Shown: positions 9,959 to 18,558 of the stretch, one piece after another
Numbering within the stretch: the stretch's first letter is position 1
Layout of the letters: every line of letters begins with the position of its first letter
DNA from: Candidatus Heimdallarchaeota archaeon
Lineage (GTDB): Archaea; Asgardarchaeota; Heimdallarchaeia; Heimdallarchaeales; Heimdallarchaeaceae
Direction: 5' to 3'
NCBI GenBank assembly: GCA_019057815.1
Contig: JAHLWR010000004.1
Coordinates: 154,617-218,616, forward strand
DNA: 64,000 nt
Made by a program: the position numbers and the translations under genes
Notes under the pieces: generated by a model
Databases searched by the model: none
Told to the model about the DNA's origin: nothing
The model's input: only the letters and a program-made list of their open reading frames with translations

Positions 9959-9987
9959 AACTTTTTTTTTCTTTTTTCTTTAATTTT
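9959..9987 (+). terminator. T-rich terminator of the 9118 gene
   Basis: Runs of T interrupted by C follow the stop codon within about 15 bases, the pattern of archaeal intrinsic termination; no stem-loop is needed or seen. Confidence 0.4.
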
Positions 9988-10045
9988 TAAATATTATTAT
10001 ATTTTTATGAGTAACATTTTTTTGTGATAGTAATATCTTATCTCT

Positions 10046-10309
10046 ATGCAGAAAAAAATAAAGATTATGAGTTTGTTCTTACTATTGCTATTCTGCAACT
10101 TATCTCTGGTTAAATCCACAACCATACCCAGTAGCTATTCGACAATTGAAAAAGATTATCTGAGTATGCAAGTAGTGGATACAGAATCTCCTGCGACTAT
10201 GAAAAGAAAATACAGTGTCTGTAGATATTGCGGAGAAATACTTCATCGCGAGAAATATGATATTGCTAAAGAAAAAACACGTCCAAAGCAGATGGAGATG
10301 GAGAATTAG
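10046..10309 (+). CDS. Small exported or membrane-anchored protein with CxxC
   Basis: The 87-aa product starts with a hydrophobic signal-like segment (MSLFLLLLFCNLSLV), followed by a short polar region and a single CRYCGEIL motif near residue 59, then a basic/acidic tail. One CxxC alone could form a half zinc site, a metal site in a dimer or a disulfide. A TATA-like ATTATTATATTT lies about 50 bases upstream. It is convergent with the HD-domain gene, 14 bases apart. Possibly a shortened relative of the zinc-ribbon membrane protein at 713. Function unknown. Confidence 0.5.
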   Translation: MQKKIKIMSLFLLLLFCNLSLVKSTTIPSSYSTIEKDYLSMQVVDTESPATMKRKYSVCRYCGEILHREKYDIAKEKTRPKQMEMEN

Positions 10310-10323
10310 TTTTATTTCTTCAT

Positions 10324-11640
10324 CTATTCTTCTATTTTTTTAATAAAAGTTGTAATTTCTTTTCTGCAAGAAGCTGGAAAGATAAGCAAATTATTGTACT
10401 TGGGTTTGGAAAGACTTGAAACAACATCTGAAACCTCAGACAACTGCTTTAATTGTCCATCTTTCATTTTAATTGTGATAGCATCTTTATTTGCTTCGTC
10501 ATAGGGTGTATAGTACCTGGAAACAAATCTATCAATATCCCAAAAAGTTTCAGGATAACCATATTTTGTTATGATAGCATTAACTTGAGATCTTTCATTG
10601 TCGATGATAGAAGCCATATTCTCTGTTAGTGGAATACTCTTGAAAAGAGATCTTCGCAGAAAATCTTTTGCTAGATGCTTGATATGATCTCCGTTCGTTT
10701 CTTTATCAGCAGAAAGTTGGAGTTGAGTGTAAAAAACATCATCTGTAAGAGGGATAAGAGTCTTCCAACTTGGTTCATCTGCAAAATCTTGAATGAAGGG
10801 AAGAATAGTAAGATTTTTTCCTAGTTCAATATTTTCCAATAACTGAGAGATGTAAAGCTTAAGCATGAATTCCCAGCATCGAACAGTCTTATGGAAATAA
10901 ACCCTTGTAAATTGCATATAACGTGCAATAATGACTTGCTCTGTTGACTGAATACCTTTTTCTTTAATAATAAGCATACCTTCGGGAGAAATATCCATCA
11001 TAGCAAAAAGTCTTTCGAGATTATACAATCCAAAAGATACACCAGTAGCTACAGAATCTCTCAATAAGTAGTCCAAAGAGTCAGCATCTAACTGTGAAGC
11101 GATTATTTGGTTTAAGAATGGTTTATCAACCCCACTCCTACCAATAATAAGATCAGAAATTCTTTTTTTATCATATCCCTCATAATGTAAAATCCGACTA
11201 ATCTCTGACTCCTCTGATAAAACAAATTGTTCAGTGATATTTTCATGTCTTCTAAAAGCAGAATATTTGTCTTCACAACTTTGAAGTTCAGATTTACTAC
11301 AAAGCATTTTAATAGCGTCTTCAAACATATGAGAAAACGGTCCATGACCAATGTCATGAATAAGTGCAGATATGAGGATACGTTCTTCAACGTCTTTTGA
11401 GACCAGCTCTGGTCGTTTCTTTTTCAGACTTGTAACAATTCTATTAGCAATATGAAAAGCTCCTAGACTGTGGATAAATCTGCTGTGAGTAGCTGAAGGG
11501 TAAGATATATGAACTCCCCCTAATTGTCCTAACCTTCTAAGTCTTTGGAAAGGAGCAGTATCAATAAGATCAACATATATTTTCTTAGGAATCTCTATGT
11601 ATTTATGAATCGAGTCTGCAATCGACTTGTAGACAGGCAT
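10324..11640 (-). CDS. HD-domain phosphohydrolase (dNTPase/SAMHD1-like superfamily)
   Basis: The 438-aa soluble protein has the HD metal-binding set: HSRFIHSLGAFHIA (residues about 52-65), the H..HD pair in ALIHDIGHGPFSHMFE (about 92-107), and a later D in SQLDADSLDYLLRDS. The opening PFQRLRRLGQLG and the SATHSRF-HSLG sequence are typical of dGTPase/SAMHD1-type proteins that hydrolyse dNTPs to nucleoside and triphosphate. Many archaeal homologues are uncharacterised, so the substrate is not certain. It lies 49 bases downstream of the RING-like gene on the same strand and may be co-transcribed with it. Confidence 0.85.
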   Translation of the reverse strand: MPVYKSIADSIHKYIEIPKKIYVDLIDTAPFQRLRRLGQLGGVHISYPSATHSRFIHSLGAFHIANRIVTSLKKKRPELVSKDVEERILISALIHDIGHGPFSHMFEDAIKMLCSKSELQSCEDKYSAFRRHENITEQFVLSEESEISRILHYEGYDKKRISDLIIGRSGVDKPFLNQIIASQLDADSLDYLLRDSVATGVSFGLYNLERLFAMMDISPEGMLIIKEKGIQSTEQVIIARYMQFTRVYFHKTVRCWEFMLKLYISQLLENIELGKNLTILPFIQDFADEPSWKTLIPLTDDVFYTQLQLSADKETNGDHIKHLAKDFLRRSLFKSIPLTENMASIIDNERSQVNAIITKYGYPETFWDIDRFVSRYYTPYDEANKDAITIKMKDGQLKQLSEVSDVVSSLSKPKYNNLLIFPASCRKEITTFIKKIEE

Positions 11641-11689
11641 AATCCTACATATAATAAGTCAATCATAATCTTTTTGACTCTTTTACTCA

Positions 11690-12295
11690 TTATTCAGAAG
11701 ATGATTCAGCTGTTAATGGATAAAGAGTTGAAAATTTGGTTCTTTTAACATCTTTTACTTCCTTCTTGCAGATAGGACACATTCCTTTAAGTTTAATCCA
11801 AGTCATGTAGTGATTATAATGGAAAATATTTCCACAATCCAAACAAACTGTGATTACATCTTTCCTTTCTATTGAGATTCCACAAATGTAGCATTTAGTA
11901 AGCTCTTTTCCACATTGGGAACACTCATTTGTGCCATGAGGATTTTGGTGAGTATAGTAAGGGTACTTAGGAAGCCATCTAATAACCTTTTTAGGTAATC
12001 TGGAGGTTTTATAAACATATAATCTCGCGCTTGAGACTTTATCCCCGATTTGTTCTCTATAATCGATTAGAGGTTTGATTAAAGCAATACAGCAAACAAG
12101 AGCTGATAGAGCTATTCGTATTTCGATGTCCAGGTCTTGTGTTAAAAAGAACAGTGCGATTCCCACATAAAAAAGGAGAAGGTAATTTTTGACAACTATA
12201 AATTTCAGAACATCCCATATAGTTTCAGCAATCCTTATTGTTATGTTTTTCAACCAATTAATTTTGAAAAAACTATATTGAAGACAGAAACCCAT
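11690..12295 (-). CDS. Membrane-anchored RING-like zinc-finger protein
   Basis: The 201-aa protein has two hydrophobic helices near residues 34-52 and 61-77, a basic linker, and a C-terminal cysteine-rich domain. That domain holds C125/C128, C135/C138 (CYIC), C151/C154 (CLDC), H159, H162 and C173/C176 (CPIC). From CYIC onward the spacing CGNIFHYNHYMTW-CPIC follows the RING-H2 pattern (compare the generic CGHxFHxxCxxW...CPxC), with the first His replaced by Asn and the usual Cys by His162. RING domains recruit E2 enzymes; some Asgard archaea encode ubiquitin-like systems. An E3-like role is inference, and a plain multi-zinc ribbon is the alternative. No E1/E2/ubiquitin gene is in this window. 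The start overlaps the opposite-strand kinase fragment by 18 bases. Confidence 0.6.
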   Translation of the reverse strand: MGFCLQYSFFKINWLKNITIRIAETIWDVLKFIVVKNYLLLFYVGIALFFLTQDLDIEIRIALSALVCCIALIKPLIDYREQIGDKVSSARLYVYKTSRLPKKVIRWLPKYPYYTHQNPHGTNECSQCGKELTKCYICGISIERKDVITVCLDCGNIFHYNHYMTWIKLKGMCPICKKEVKDVKRTKFSTLYPLTAESSSE

Positions 12296-12730
12296 GTTAA
12301 AGAGTTATATCCTAAAAAGAAAATCGAAATTAAGAGATTAAATTTTAATCAAAATTTTATGTTAAAGGCTGATCTACTATTCGAACAACTGATGATAAAT
12401 CTTTTAACAAATGCTGTAAAGAGCGATGCTCGTGAAATCGTACGAATAGAAATTCAACTAGAGGAATGTGCAGAAGGAGAATGCATCATCTCTATTTCCG
12501 ATTATGGTTGTGGAATACCAGAAGAAGAGCGAGAAAGCATATTTGCTAGATACTCAGAATTCAGAAAAAGAGGGAAGGGATCAGGATTAGGATTGTTCAT
12601 TGTGAAAAATATAATAGACAGATATAACGGCAAAATCTGGGTAGAAAACAGGGTAAAAGAAGATTTCACTCAAGGTACTGTTTTCAAAATAAAATTAAAT
12701 GAATGGAAAAAAAAAGAACAGAAAAAATGA
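12278..12730 (+). CDS. Isolated histidine-kinase-type ATPase domain (HATPase_c)
   Basis: The 150-aa protein contains all the ATP-binding boxes of a sensor kinase: N box NLLTNAVKSD, G1 DYGCGIPEEE, F box IFARYSEF and G2 GKGSGLGLFIVKNI. It begins just before the ATPase core, so the dimerisation/phosphoacceptor domain and any sensor are missing. The start is TTG and lies inside the oppositely oriented RING-like gene; the frame stays open farther upstream but encodes nothing recognisable as an H box. It could be a 5'-deleted kinase remnant or a free-standing ATPase module. The intact motifs suggest it is not long decayed. Confidence 0.7.
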   Translation: MKTETHVKELYPKKKIEIKRLNFNQNFMLKADLLFEQLMINLLTNAVKSDAREIVRIEIQLEECAEGECIISISDYGCGIPEEERESIFARYSEFRKRGKGSGLGLFIVKNIIDRYNGKIWVENRVKEDFTQGTVFKIKLNEWKKKEQKK

Positions 12731-12787
12731 ATATCTGAACAAAATTGCTTAAATTATTAACCAAATATTCTTATTTTACTATTCATG

Positions 12788-14152
12788 TTATTTAGGAACT
12801 GTAAAACCAATAATTCTATAATCTATTTTTTTATCAAATTCCGTTGGATTATATATCCTTCTACCATCTACTACGCAAGGCTTTTTCATGTGTTTCTCAA
12901 AGAATTCAGGCTGTAAAGACTTGAATTCATCCCATTCAGCACATATTATCGCACAATCTGAGTCCTTGAGAACATCTTCAACTGATTCAACGAGTGTGAT
13001 ATTTGTTCCATCATCTTTAAAAGCTATTTCAGCTGATTCCTTGGATTTTGGGTCGTAACCTTTGACAATAGCTCCTTCTTTAGTAGCTTCTGATGCTATC
13101 CTTCTACTTGGAGCATAACGCATGTCATCTGTTCCAGGTTTGAATGCAAGTCCCAACAATGATAATGTTTTACCTTCTAGTGAACCTATCATCTCTTTAG
13201 CCAGAGTTATAGCGTGTAAAGCTGCTCTATCATTGACATCAACTATACCTTGGAGTATTTGAGGTTCAAGCCCTCTTTGACGAGCAAACGCCATAATGGC
13301 ATTAACGTCCTTAGGGAAACAGCTTCCTCCCCAACCTAGACCAGATCCTAGGAATCTGTGATTTATTCTATAATCCAGACCAACTCCTTTAGCTACCAAC
13401 CCTATATCAACACCAGGTACAAGTTCAGCTATTTTAGCTAATTCGTTAATAAAAGAGATTTTAGCAGCTAAGAAACAGTTATTACCATATTTCACTAATT
13501 CTGCACTTTCTATGTTCATTCTTAAAATTGGACATTTTTCTCCAATATGTTCACCATAGAAATCCTCATACAGTTCTTGTAAGACTGTTCCGCTCTGTTC
13601 ATCGTATTCTCCAATAATAATCCTATCGGGCCAAAAAGTATCTTCAATGGATCTTCCTTCAGCGAGAAATTCAGGTTGCATGCAAAGTCCTATATTCTTT
13701 CCAATTTCCTTCCCTGAGTTTTCAGTTAGAGCTTTTCCTACCATGTTCCTTGATGTTCCAGGAACAACTGTAGATCTAACTACAACAAGATGATAATTAT
13801 CTTTCTTTGTTAAAGCTTTACCAATATCCTCTCCAGCTTGTCGCATATAATCCAAATTGATCGATTTGTCAACATGATTGAAAGGTGTGCCAACTATTAT
13901 TAAACTGATATCAGATTTCATTACAGCTTCTTCTCTGCTAGTTGTGCAAACCAAATTACCAGCTTTTACAACTTTCTCAAGTAGTTCGTTTAAACCTTGT
14001 TCATAGAATGGTGCAATACCTTTGTTAATTAATTCAGCATTCTTGACGTTTCGAGTGCTGCAGATGGTCTTTATACCTCTATCAGCGAAACAAACAGCAG
14101 TCACCAAACCTACAAAACCTGTTCCAATAATAGAAACTCTAGCTTCTTCCAT
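12788..14152 (-). CDS. UDP-glucose / UDP-sugar 6-dehydrogenase
   Basis: The 454-aa protein has an N-terminal Rossmann motif (VSIIGTGFVGLVTAVCFADRG) and a middle active-site region GLGWGGSCFPKDVNAI, in which the Cys is the catalytic nucleophile. The C-terminal UDP-binding domain (LGLAFKPGTDDMRYAPS) is also present. This is the complete UDP-glucose/GDP-mannose dehydrogenase architecture and length. It oxidises a nucleotide sugar to the uronic acid with two NAD+, supplying surface glycans. A TATA-like sequence centred about 27 bases upstream suggests a leaderless transcript. The UDP-glucose versus UDP-N-acetylhexosamine substrate cannot be told from sequence alone. Confidence 0.9.
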   Translation of the reverse strand: MEEARVSIIGTGFVGLVTAVCFADRGIKTICSTRNVKNAELINKGIAPFYEQGLNELLEKVVKAGNLVCTTSREEAVMKSDISLIIVGTPFNHVDKSINLDYMRQAGEDIGKALTKKDNYHLVVVRSTVVPGTSRNMVGKALTENSGKEIGKNIGLCMQPEFLAEGRSIEDTFWPDRIIIGEYDEQSGTVLQELYEDFYGEHIGEKCPILRMNIESAELVKYGNNCFLAAKISFINELAKIAELVPGVDIGLVAKGVGLDYRINHRFLGSGLGWGGSCFPKDVNAIMAFARQRGLEPQILQGIVDVNDRAALHAITLAKEMIGSLEGKTLSLLGLAFKPGTDDMRYAPSRRIASEATKEGAIVKGYDPKSKESAEIAFKDDGTNITLVESVEDVLKDSDCAIICAEWDEFKSLQPEFFEKHMKKPCVVDGRRIYNPTEFDKKIDYRIIGFTVPK

Positions 14153-14205
14153 AGCTTCAATATTTTTATAAGTGTTTAAAAATTAATCTATCGGCATTTA
14201 TGTTT

Positions 14206-16326
14206 CTAGTATTTGAGTGTAATAGTCTGGAAATAACTGGGGATTGAGATATCTTGGTGTTCTTTCCTAACCACTGTATCCTTGGGAGTATGTACCATTA
14301 TCTTCTTTCCGCTTAAATTTTCAATATATTCATCTAAAAGAGGAGCTGAAGTATGACCACTTATTTGAGCAGTGTAGATGTTTTGCTGATAAAGTTGCGA
14401 TGAGATTGGGTTAGATGTTCTTAGGGCATATCCTAAAGTATTTGGAGCTTGATACCCACAGAGCAAAACACCTGTTTCAGAATCTTCTCTTGTTGCTTCC
14501 AATAAACGACGGGCTGTACCACCTTGTAACATTCCATTGCCTGCAATTATGATATCTCCTTCTTCAAAATCTTCAGGGTGTAATGTTTTTGCAGTTGAAT
14601 AATCAGCTTTGACTCCCATTAGTTTAGTGATATCAGCAGACATACCTACAACTTTTACTTTATGTTTTTTTGTAACTCGCAATCTTTCTAATCTCTTTAA
14701 CATTTCTTGTGATCTACCAATAGAAAAAGCTGGAATAATCAATCTCTTCGATTCTTCAACAGCTTGAAGGATAGAAACATTAGGATCTTGAGCGTTAATC
14801 TCTCTATTGTAGTAAGTACCGTCGAAAATGGTCAGATCACAATCACTTGGAAATCTTGCTCCTTGGAAAAGCTCATTTCCATCTAGAGAGAAATCTCCGG
14901 TAAAGAAGATTCTTTTACCAAAAATATCTATATCAAAACCAAAACTGCCAAAAATGTGAGCTGCAGGATAAGGTGTGATTTCAAATCCTGGGCTAATTTC
15001 AATTGATTCTTTAGCTTTAATTTGATGAAAGACGTTAAACAAATTAACTAAATTTGATTCTTGCAAAAATGAACGATTGAGAGCGGTTAATTGGTTATCA
15101 GGTATATTGCTACCTTTGATTATCGAGGTAGTATTATAGAGAAGTTTACTCGTAAGAAGCTTTGTTGACTCACTAGCATACCAGTTTTTACCATTTTCAG
15201 AAGAAATAAAATAAGGTAAACAACCTGTGTGGTCCAAATGAGCGTGCGAAACTAGAACTGTTGAAACAAATCTCAAAGCGGGATGCCATCGAGGAATAGA
15301 ATAATTAGCTACACTAAAACCGCAATCAAGTAAAATAGCGTTGTTATTATGCTGGATTACAATACCCATATTACCTATCCCACCACCACCTAGAAAAGTT
15401 ATTTTTATTTTCTGAGCTTGTTTAGGTGAAGAATAAGCAAGTATAACAGCAAATTTTTGTACCATTTCTTTAGGATATTTCATCATTTCTTCTATATTTA
15501 CAGATTTAGCTTCGATTTTACTTAAATGAGGTTGAAAAACAGGATCTACTTGCATAGGAACAGGAGGATGACCTTCAGATTCAAACAGTAATTCGATTTC
15601 TTTTTCCAATTGTGCAATAGTTGTTTTTTCTTCCTGTACATGTTTTTTTGCGATGGTTTTTGCAGTGTTGTAAGATAAATCTGAAAGAGTATTGAAATCT
15701 ACAAAGAAGTCCAAATAGTTCAATACTGTGGAAGAAACGCTATCAGCAAGCTCTTCAATGTATTGATGTCTAGTGAGAAGATTTTTACTTGTTCTTTCAA
15801 TATTTATACATAATTCCTCCTCACTTCTATCCAAAATGGTATTGAATTTTAATTCAGAACAATATTCACTAAAATCGCTGTAAAAGATCGGTTTGAAACC
15901 TATTTCTCTAGAGAAATGCAGATAGCTGAGATAACTGATTTTTTGGGGCTTTTTACCAGAATTTACCAGAATTTCATTTATCCAAAAGAATACTATCAAA
16001 TCTTTGTGAGAGATTTTCTCTTCCTTAAACAAATTCTGCAAAACAGCACGATAAGTCTCAAAATTGAGTAAGTCTTTAAAATGCAAACCTGCGAGATAAG
16101 CAGGAATTAAATCCGAATATTCACTGTCTTTTTCGTTCCAAGAGAGTTTGAAAGTATTAATAATATCTTGATTATCACATAAGTAATAACTATCGGAGCT
16201 CTTTGTTTTGTAGTTATTTATCTCATTGATTATGTCTAAATAAATAACGTCAGTTTTTTTGCTGTCTATTCGAATATTCTCCTTTTCTTGTAATAATATA
16301 TCTGTAAAATCTAAGATGTTTGTCAT
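14206..16326 (-). CDS. Beta-CASP metallo-beta-lactamase protein (CPSF/RNase J superfamily) with unknown N-terminal domain
   Basis: The 706-aa protein has a C-terminal nuclease-like half. Motif 2 is SHAHLDHTGCLPYF, motif 3 PYPAAHIFGSFGF, and motif 4 FFTGDFSLDGNELF. The beta-CASP signatures are FDGTYYN (A), QISGHTSAPL (B) and MVHTPKD (C). Metal and catalytic residues look intact. The first 300 residues are mostly helical and match nothing recognised; they lack the KH domains of archaeal aCPSF1. The ATG at 16326 is preferred over one 10 codons upstream. Family members cleave or trim RNA; the substrate here is unknown. It may share a transcript with the UDP-sugar dehydrogenase (53-base gap), without an obvious functional link. 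Confidence 0.8.
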   Translation of the reverse strand: MTNILDFTDILLQEKENIRIDSKKTDVIYLDIINEINNYKTKSSDSYYLCDNQDIINTFKLSWNEKDSEYSDLIPAYLAGLHFKDLLNFETYRAVLQNLFKEEKISHKDLIVFFWINEILVNSGKKPQKISYLSYLHFSREIGFKPIFYSDFSEYCSELKFNTILDRSEEELCINIERTSKNLLTRHQYIEELADSVSSTVLNYLDFFVDFNTLSDLSYNTAKTIAKKHVQEEKTTIAQLEKEIELLFESEGHPPVPMQVDPVFQPHLSKIEAKSVNIEEMMKYPKEMVQKFAVILAYSSPKQAQKIKITFLGGGGIGNMGIVIQHNNNAILLDCGFSVANYSIPRWHPALRFVSTVLVSHAHLDHTGCLPYFISSENGKNWYASESTKLLTSKLLYNTTSIIKGSNIPDNQLTALNRSFLQESNLVNLFNVFHQIKAKESIEISPGFEITPYPAAHIFGSFGFDIDIFGKRIFFTGDFSLDGNELFQGARFPSDCDLTIFDGTYYNREINAQDPNVSILQAVEESKRLIIPAFSIGRSQEMLKRLERLRVTKKHKVKVVGMSADITKLMGVKADYSTAKTLHPEDFEEGDIIIAGNGMLQGGTARRLLEATREDSETGVLLCGYQAPNTLGYALRTSNPISSQLYQQNIYTAQISGHTSAPLLDEYIENLSGKKIMVHTPKDTVVRKEHQDISIPSYFQTITLKY

Positions 16327-16457
16327 GATTATCCACATTAAATGATATTGGAACAATGTTAATTTGATGAACTACTCCCAACTAAAGGAAGGATACTTCT
16401 GTGATGTTCAGCTAAATCTAGTGCTTGTAATTGAAAAAAGTGAGGAGAAAATTCAAT

Positions 16458-17327
16458 TTATTCCTCTTCGTCTTCTCTTGTATCGCTTTCTAATAATCCA
16501 CTGAAAGCATCACGAAGTTCGCTTTGAAGAGCTTCTTTCATTTGTGTTGTAGATCTTTGAGGAGCTGTGGGAGCGACAGGTGCAGGTTCAAATGGAGAAT
16601 CATCATCCATTTTATCAGACCTTGCTTGTAATTTCTGTTTTAATTCAGATTGGTAACCAAAAGGTGAAGCACCTGCACCACTTTCTAAAGCTTCCTTGTT
16701 TTGCGCTGCTTGTCGTTCTTTTTTATGTTCTTCAGGATCAATTTTAGTAAGACCCTCTATTGCGCCAGTAATCATGGAAGATGATGGACCACCCATTGGG
16801 TCTGTAGGAGCTGGACCTGCTGATTCACCCGGACCTCCTGGACCTGCTGATTCACCCGGACCTCCTGGACCTGCTGATTCACCCGGACCTCCTGGACCTG
16901 CTGGTCTTTCTGAAGGAGGAGCTTTTGATAAGGAACCTGCCATATTAGCTATCTCACTTGCAAATCCTGATCCAGCTAAAGGATTTCCACCTTGCGGAGG
17001 ATCACTTGAGGGACTTGGAGTTGAGGGTGCGGCAGATAAATTTGGTGCTCCGATGGAATCACCAGGAGGAGCTGCAGCAGATAAATTTGGTGCTGCTGCT
17101 GAAGGAGGAGCACCACTTGAAACAGAAGGACTTGCCATTGGTCTTCCACCTTCAAGAGCTAAAATTCTATTCTCTAATGAAGCTAAAGCATCTTCCATTC
17201 TTTCAGTAGACTTAACCATAATGGAACCTATGCTTTCAATTAACTTTGTAACTTTCAAGATAGCTTTTTTTGAGGATGCAGAACTTCCAGATGAAAGTAA
17301 GCCATCTAGATAATCATCAAGTGACAT
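16458..17327 (-). CDS. Coiled-coil protein with Pro/Gly/Ala/Ser-rich disordered region
   Basis: The 289-aa protein has a helical N terminus (residues about 1-65, coiled-coil like), then about 120 residues of Pro, Gly, Ala and Ser that include three perfect 9-residue repeats (GPGGPGESA type). A charged helical C terminus follows, ending in acidic residues (DTREDEEE). It has no signal peptide or TM helix. Coding DNA is markedly richer in G and C than its neighbours because of the repeats. The pattern (helix, disordered linker, helix) suggests a scaffold or polymer-forming protein. No homologous family was recognised. Confidence 0.65.
   Translation of the reverse strand: MSLDDYLDGLLSSGSSASSKKAILKVTKLIESIGSIMVKSTERMEDALASLENRILALEGGRPMASPSVSSGAPPSAAAPNLSAAAPPGDSIGAPNLSAAPSTPSPSSDPPQGGNPLAGSGFASEIANMAGSLSKAPPSERPAGPGGPGESAGPGGPGESAGPGGPGESAGPAPTDPMGGPSSSMITGAIEGLTKIDPEEHKKERQAAQNKEALESGAGASPFGYQSELKQKLQARSDKMDDDSPFEPAPVAPTAPQRSTTQMKEALQSELRDAFSGLLESDTREDEEE
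16813..16904. repeat. 27-bp in-frame tandem repeat (three copies plus a partial)
   Basis: Three perfect copies of a 27-base unit (16813-16839, 16840-16866, 16867-16893) and an 11-base partial copy encode the GPGGPGESA repeats of the minus-strand protein. Perfect identity at DNA level implies recent slippage and probable length variation. Confidence 0.9.
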
Positions 17328-17442
17328 TATATCAAGATAACTCTAGAAAGGAAATATAAAAAGTCTATGATTATGTTAGACTTCTACCAAAGGTTTAGTT
17401 AAAAGACTAAAGCAAGTTTTAACAAAAAGTTTCGATGGATAT

Positions 17443-18465
17443 TCAACCAAAAATTTCTGATAATATTTCAATCACTCTTCCTATGTCCTCTATTGTGATT
17501 CCATAATAAGTAACAAACCTTAGAAGATTATCACCCATTAAAGTTGCTAAAGCACCCTTATTTGATAGTTTTTTAATTGCTGTGTTAGCATTGAAGGAGG
17601 AATTGGAAGTATCAACGATTACAATATTTGTATCAGTGGGTTTAATTTTGAGTTCTGGAAATTGTAGTAAACATTTTTCTAACATCTTAGCAAGTTTATG
17701 ATCCTCAGAAAGACGGTCAATCATATTGTTAAGGGCATAAATTCCAGGAGCAGCAATGATACCAGCTTGTCTCATTCCCCCGCCTAGAACTTTTCTGTTC
17801 TTTCTAGCTTTGTGAATGAATTCTTCCGTTCCAACAACTACAGAACCAACAGGGCACCCCAGTCCTTTACTCAAACAGATTTGAACACTATCAACGTTTT
17901 CAACTATTTTTGATGCAGGAAGACCAGTAGCTACTGAAGCATTAAAAATTCGTGCACCATCCATATGAACAGATGCACCATTATCATGAGCTATCTGAGA
18001 TAAAGTATCAATATTCTGCTTAGGGATAATCTTCCCTCCTCCCCTGTTGTGAGTGTTCTCTAGACATAATAGCTTTGGTTCTACCCAGTGAACATTGTAA
18101 TCTCTCGTGAATAAAGATTCTACGTCTTGTGGGTCCATTAATCCATCTTCCCCTTCAATAAGATAAGGATAAGCTCCGACTATTTGACCTATCCCCCCAA
18201 CTTCGTACATGTAGATGTGACACTCAGATTCCAGTACTAATCCCTCTCCTCTATTGAGATGAGTCATTTCAGAAACAAGATTTCCTTGAGTTCCACTCGA
18301 AACAAGCAATCCTGCTTCTTTTCCTAAAATCTTAGCTGTTAAAGCTTCTAACTCAATAACAGTAGGGTCTTCCCCCCAAACGTCATCTCCTAATTTTGCA
18401 CTAATTATTGTATCCATCATTTCTTTTGAAGGTAATGAAAAGGTATCAGAACGAAGATCAATCAT
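17443..18465 (-). CDS. ltaE: Low-specificity L-threonine aldolase (PLP enzyme)
   Basis: The 340-aa protein opens with IDLRSDTFSLPSKEMM and GDDVWGEDPTV, the hallmark of the threonine aldolase family. The PLP lysine is in QICLSKGLGCPVGSV, and the Asp/Arg pair in HMDGARIFNASV contacts the cofactor. It splits L-threonine or L-allo-threonine to glycine and acetaldehyde. Length and motif order match the family (about 340 aa). It is encoded singly between the Pro-rich protein and a divergent methyltransferase. Stereospecificity cannot be inferred. Confidence 0.92.
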   Translation of the reverse strand: MIDLRSDTFSLPSKEMMDTIISAKLGDDVWGEDPTVIELEALTAKILGKEAGLLVSSGTQGNLVSEMTHLNRGEGLVLESECHIYMYEVGGIGQIVGAYPYLIEGEDGLMDPQDVESLFTRDYNVHWVEPKLLCLENTHNRGGGKIIPKQNIDTLSQIAHDNGASVHMDGARIFNASVATGLPASKIVENVDSVQICLSKGLGCPVGSVVVGTEEFIHKARKNRKVLGGGMRQAGIIAAPGIYALNNMIDRLSEDHKLAKMLEKCLLQFPELKIKPTDTNIVIVDTSNSSFNANTAIKKLSNKGALATLMGDNLLRFVTYYGITIEDIGRVIEILSEIFG

Positions 18466-18558
18466 AAGAGAGAGAGAAATAAAAATGTTTTAAGTTTAAC
18501 TGATGCCAACTATATTATTTGGAAAATAGTTATTATTGAGAAAATCTTGTTGTGGTTA

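Noticed and set aside
16696..17313. 205-aa plus-strand frame rich in Gly/Pro
   Set aside because: Antisense shadow of the Pro/Gly-rich protein; the minus-strand frame has charged helices at both ends and a proper start.
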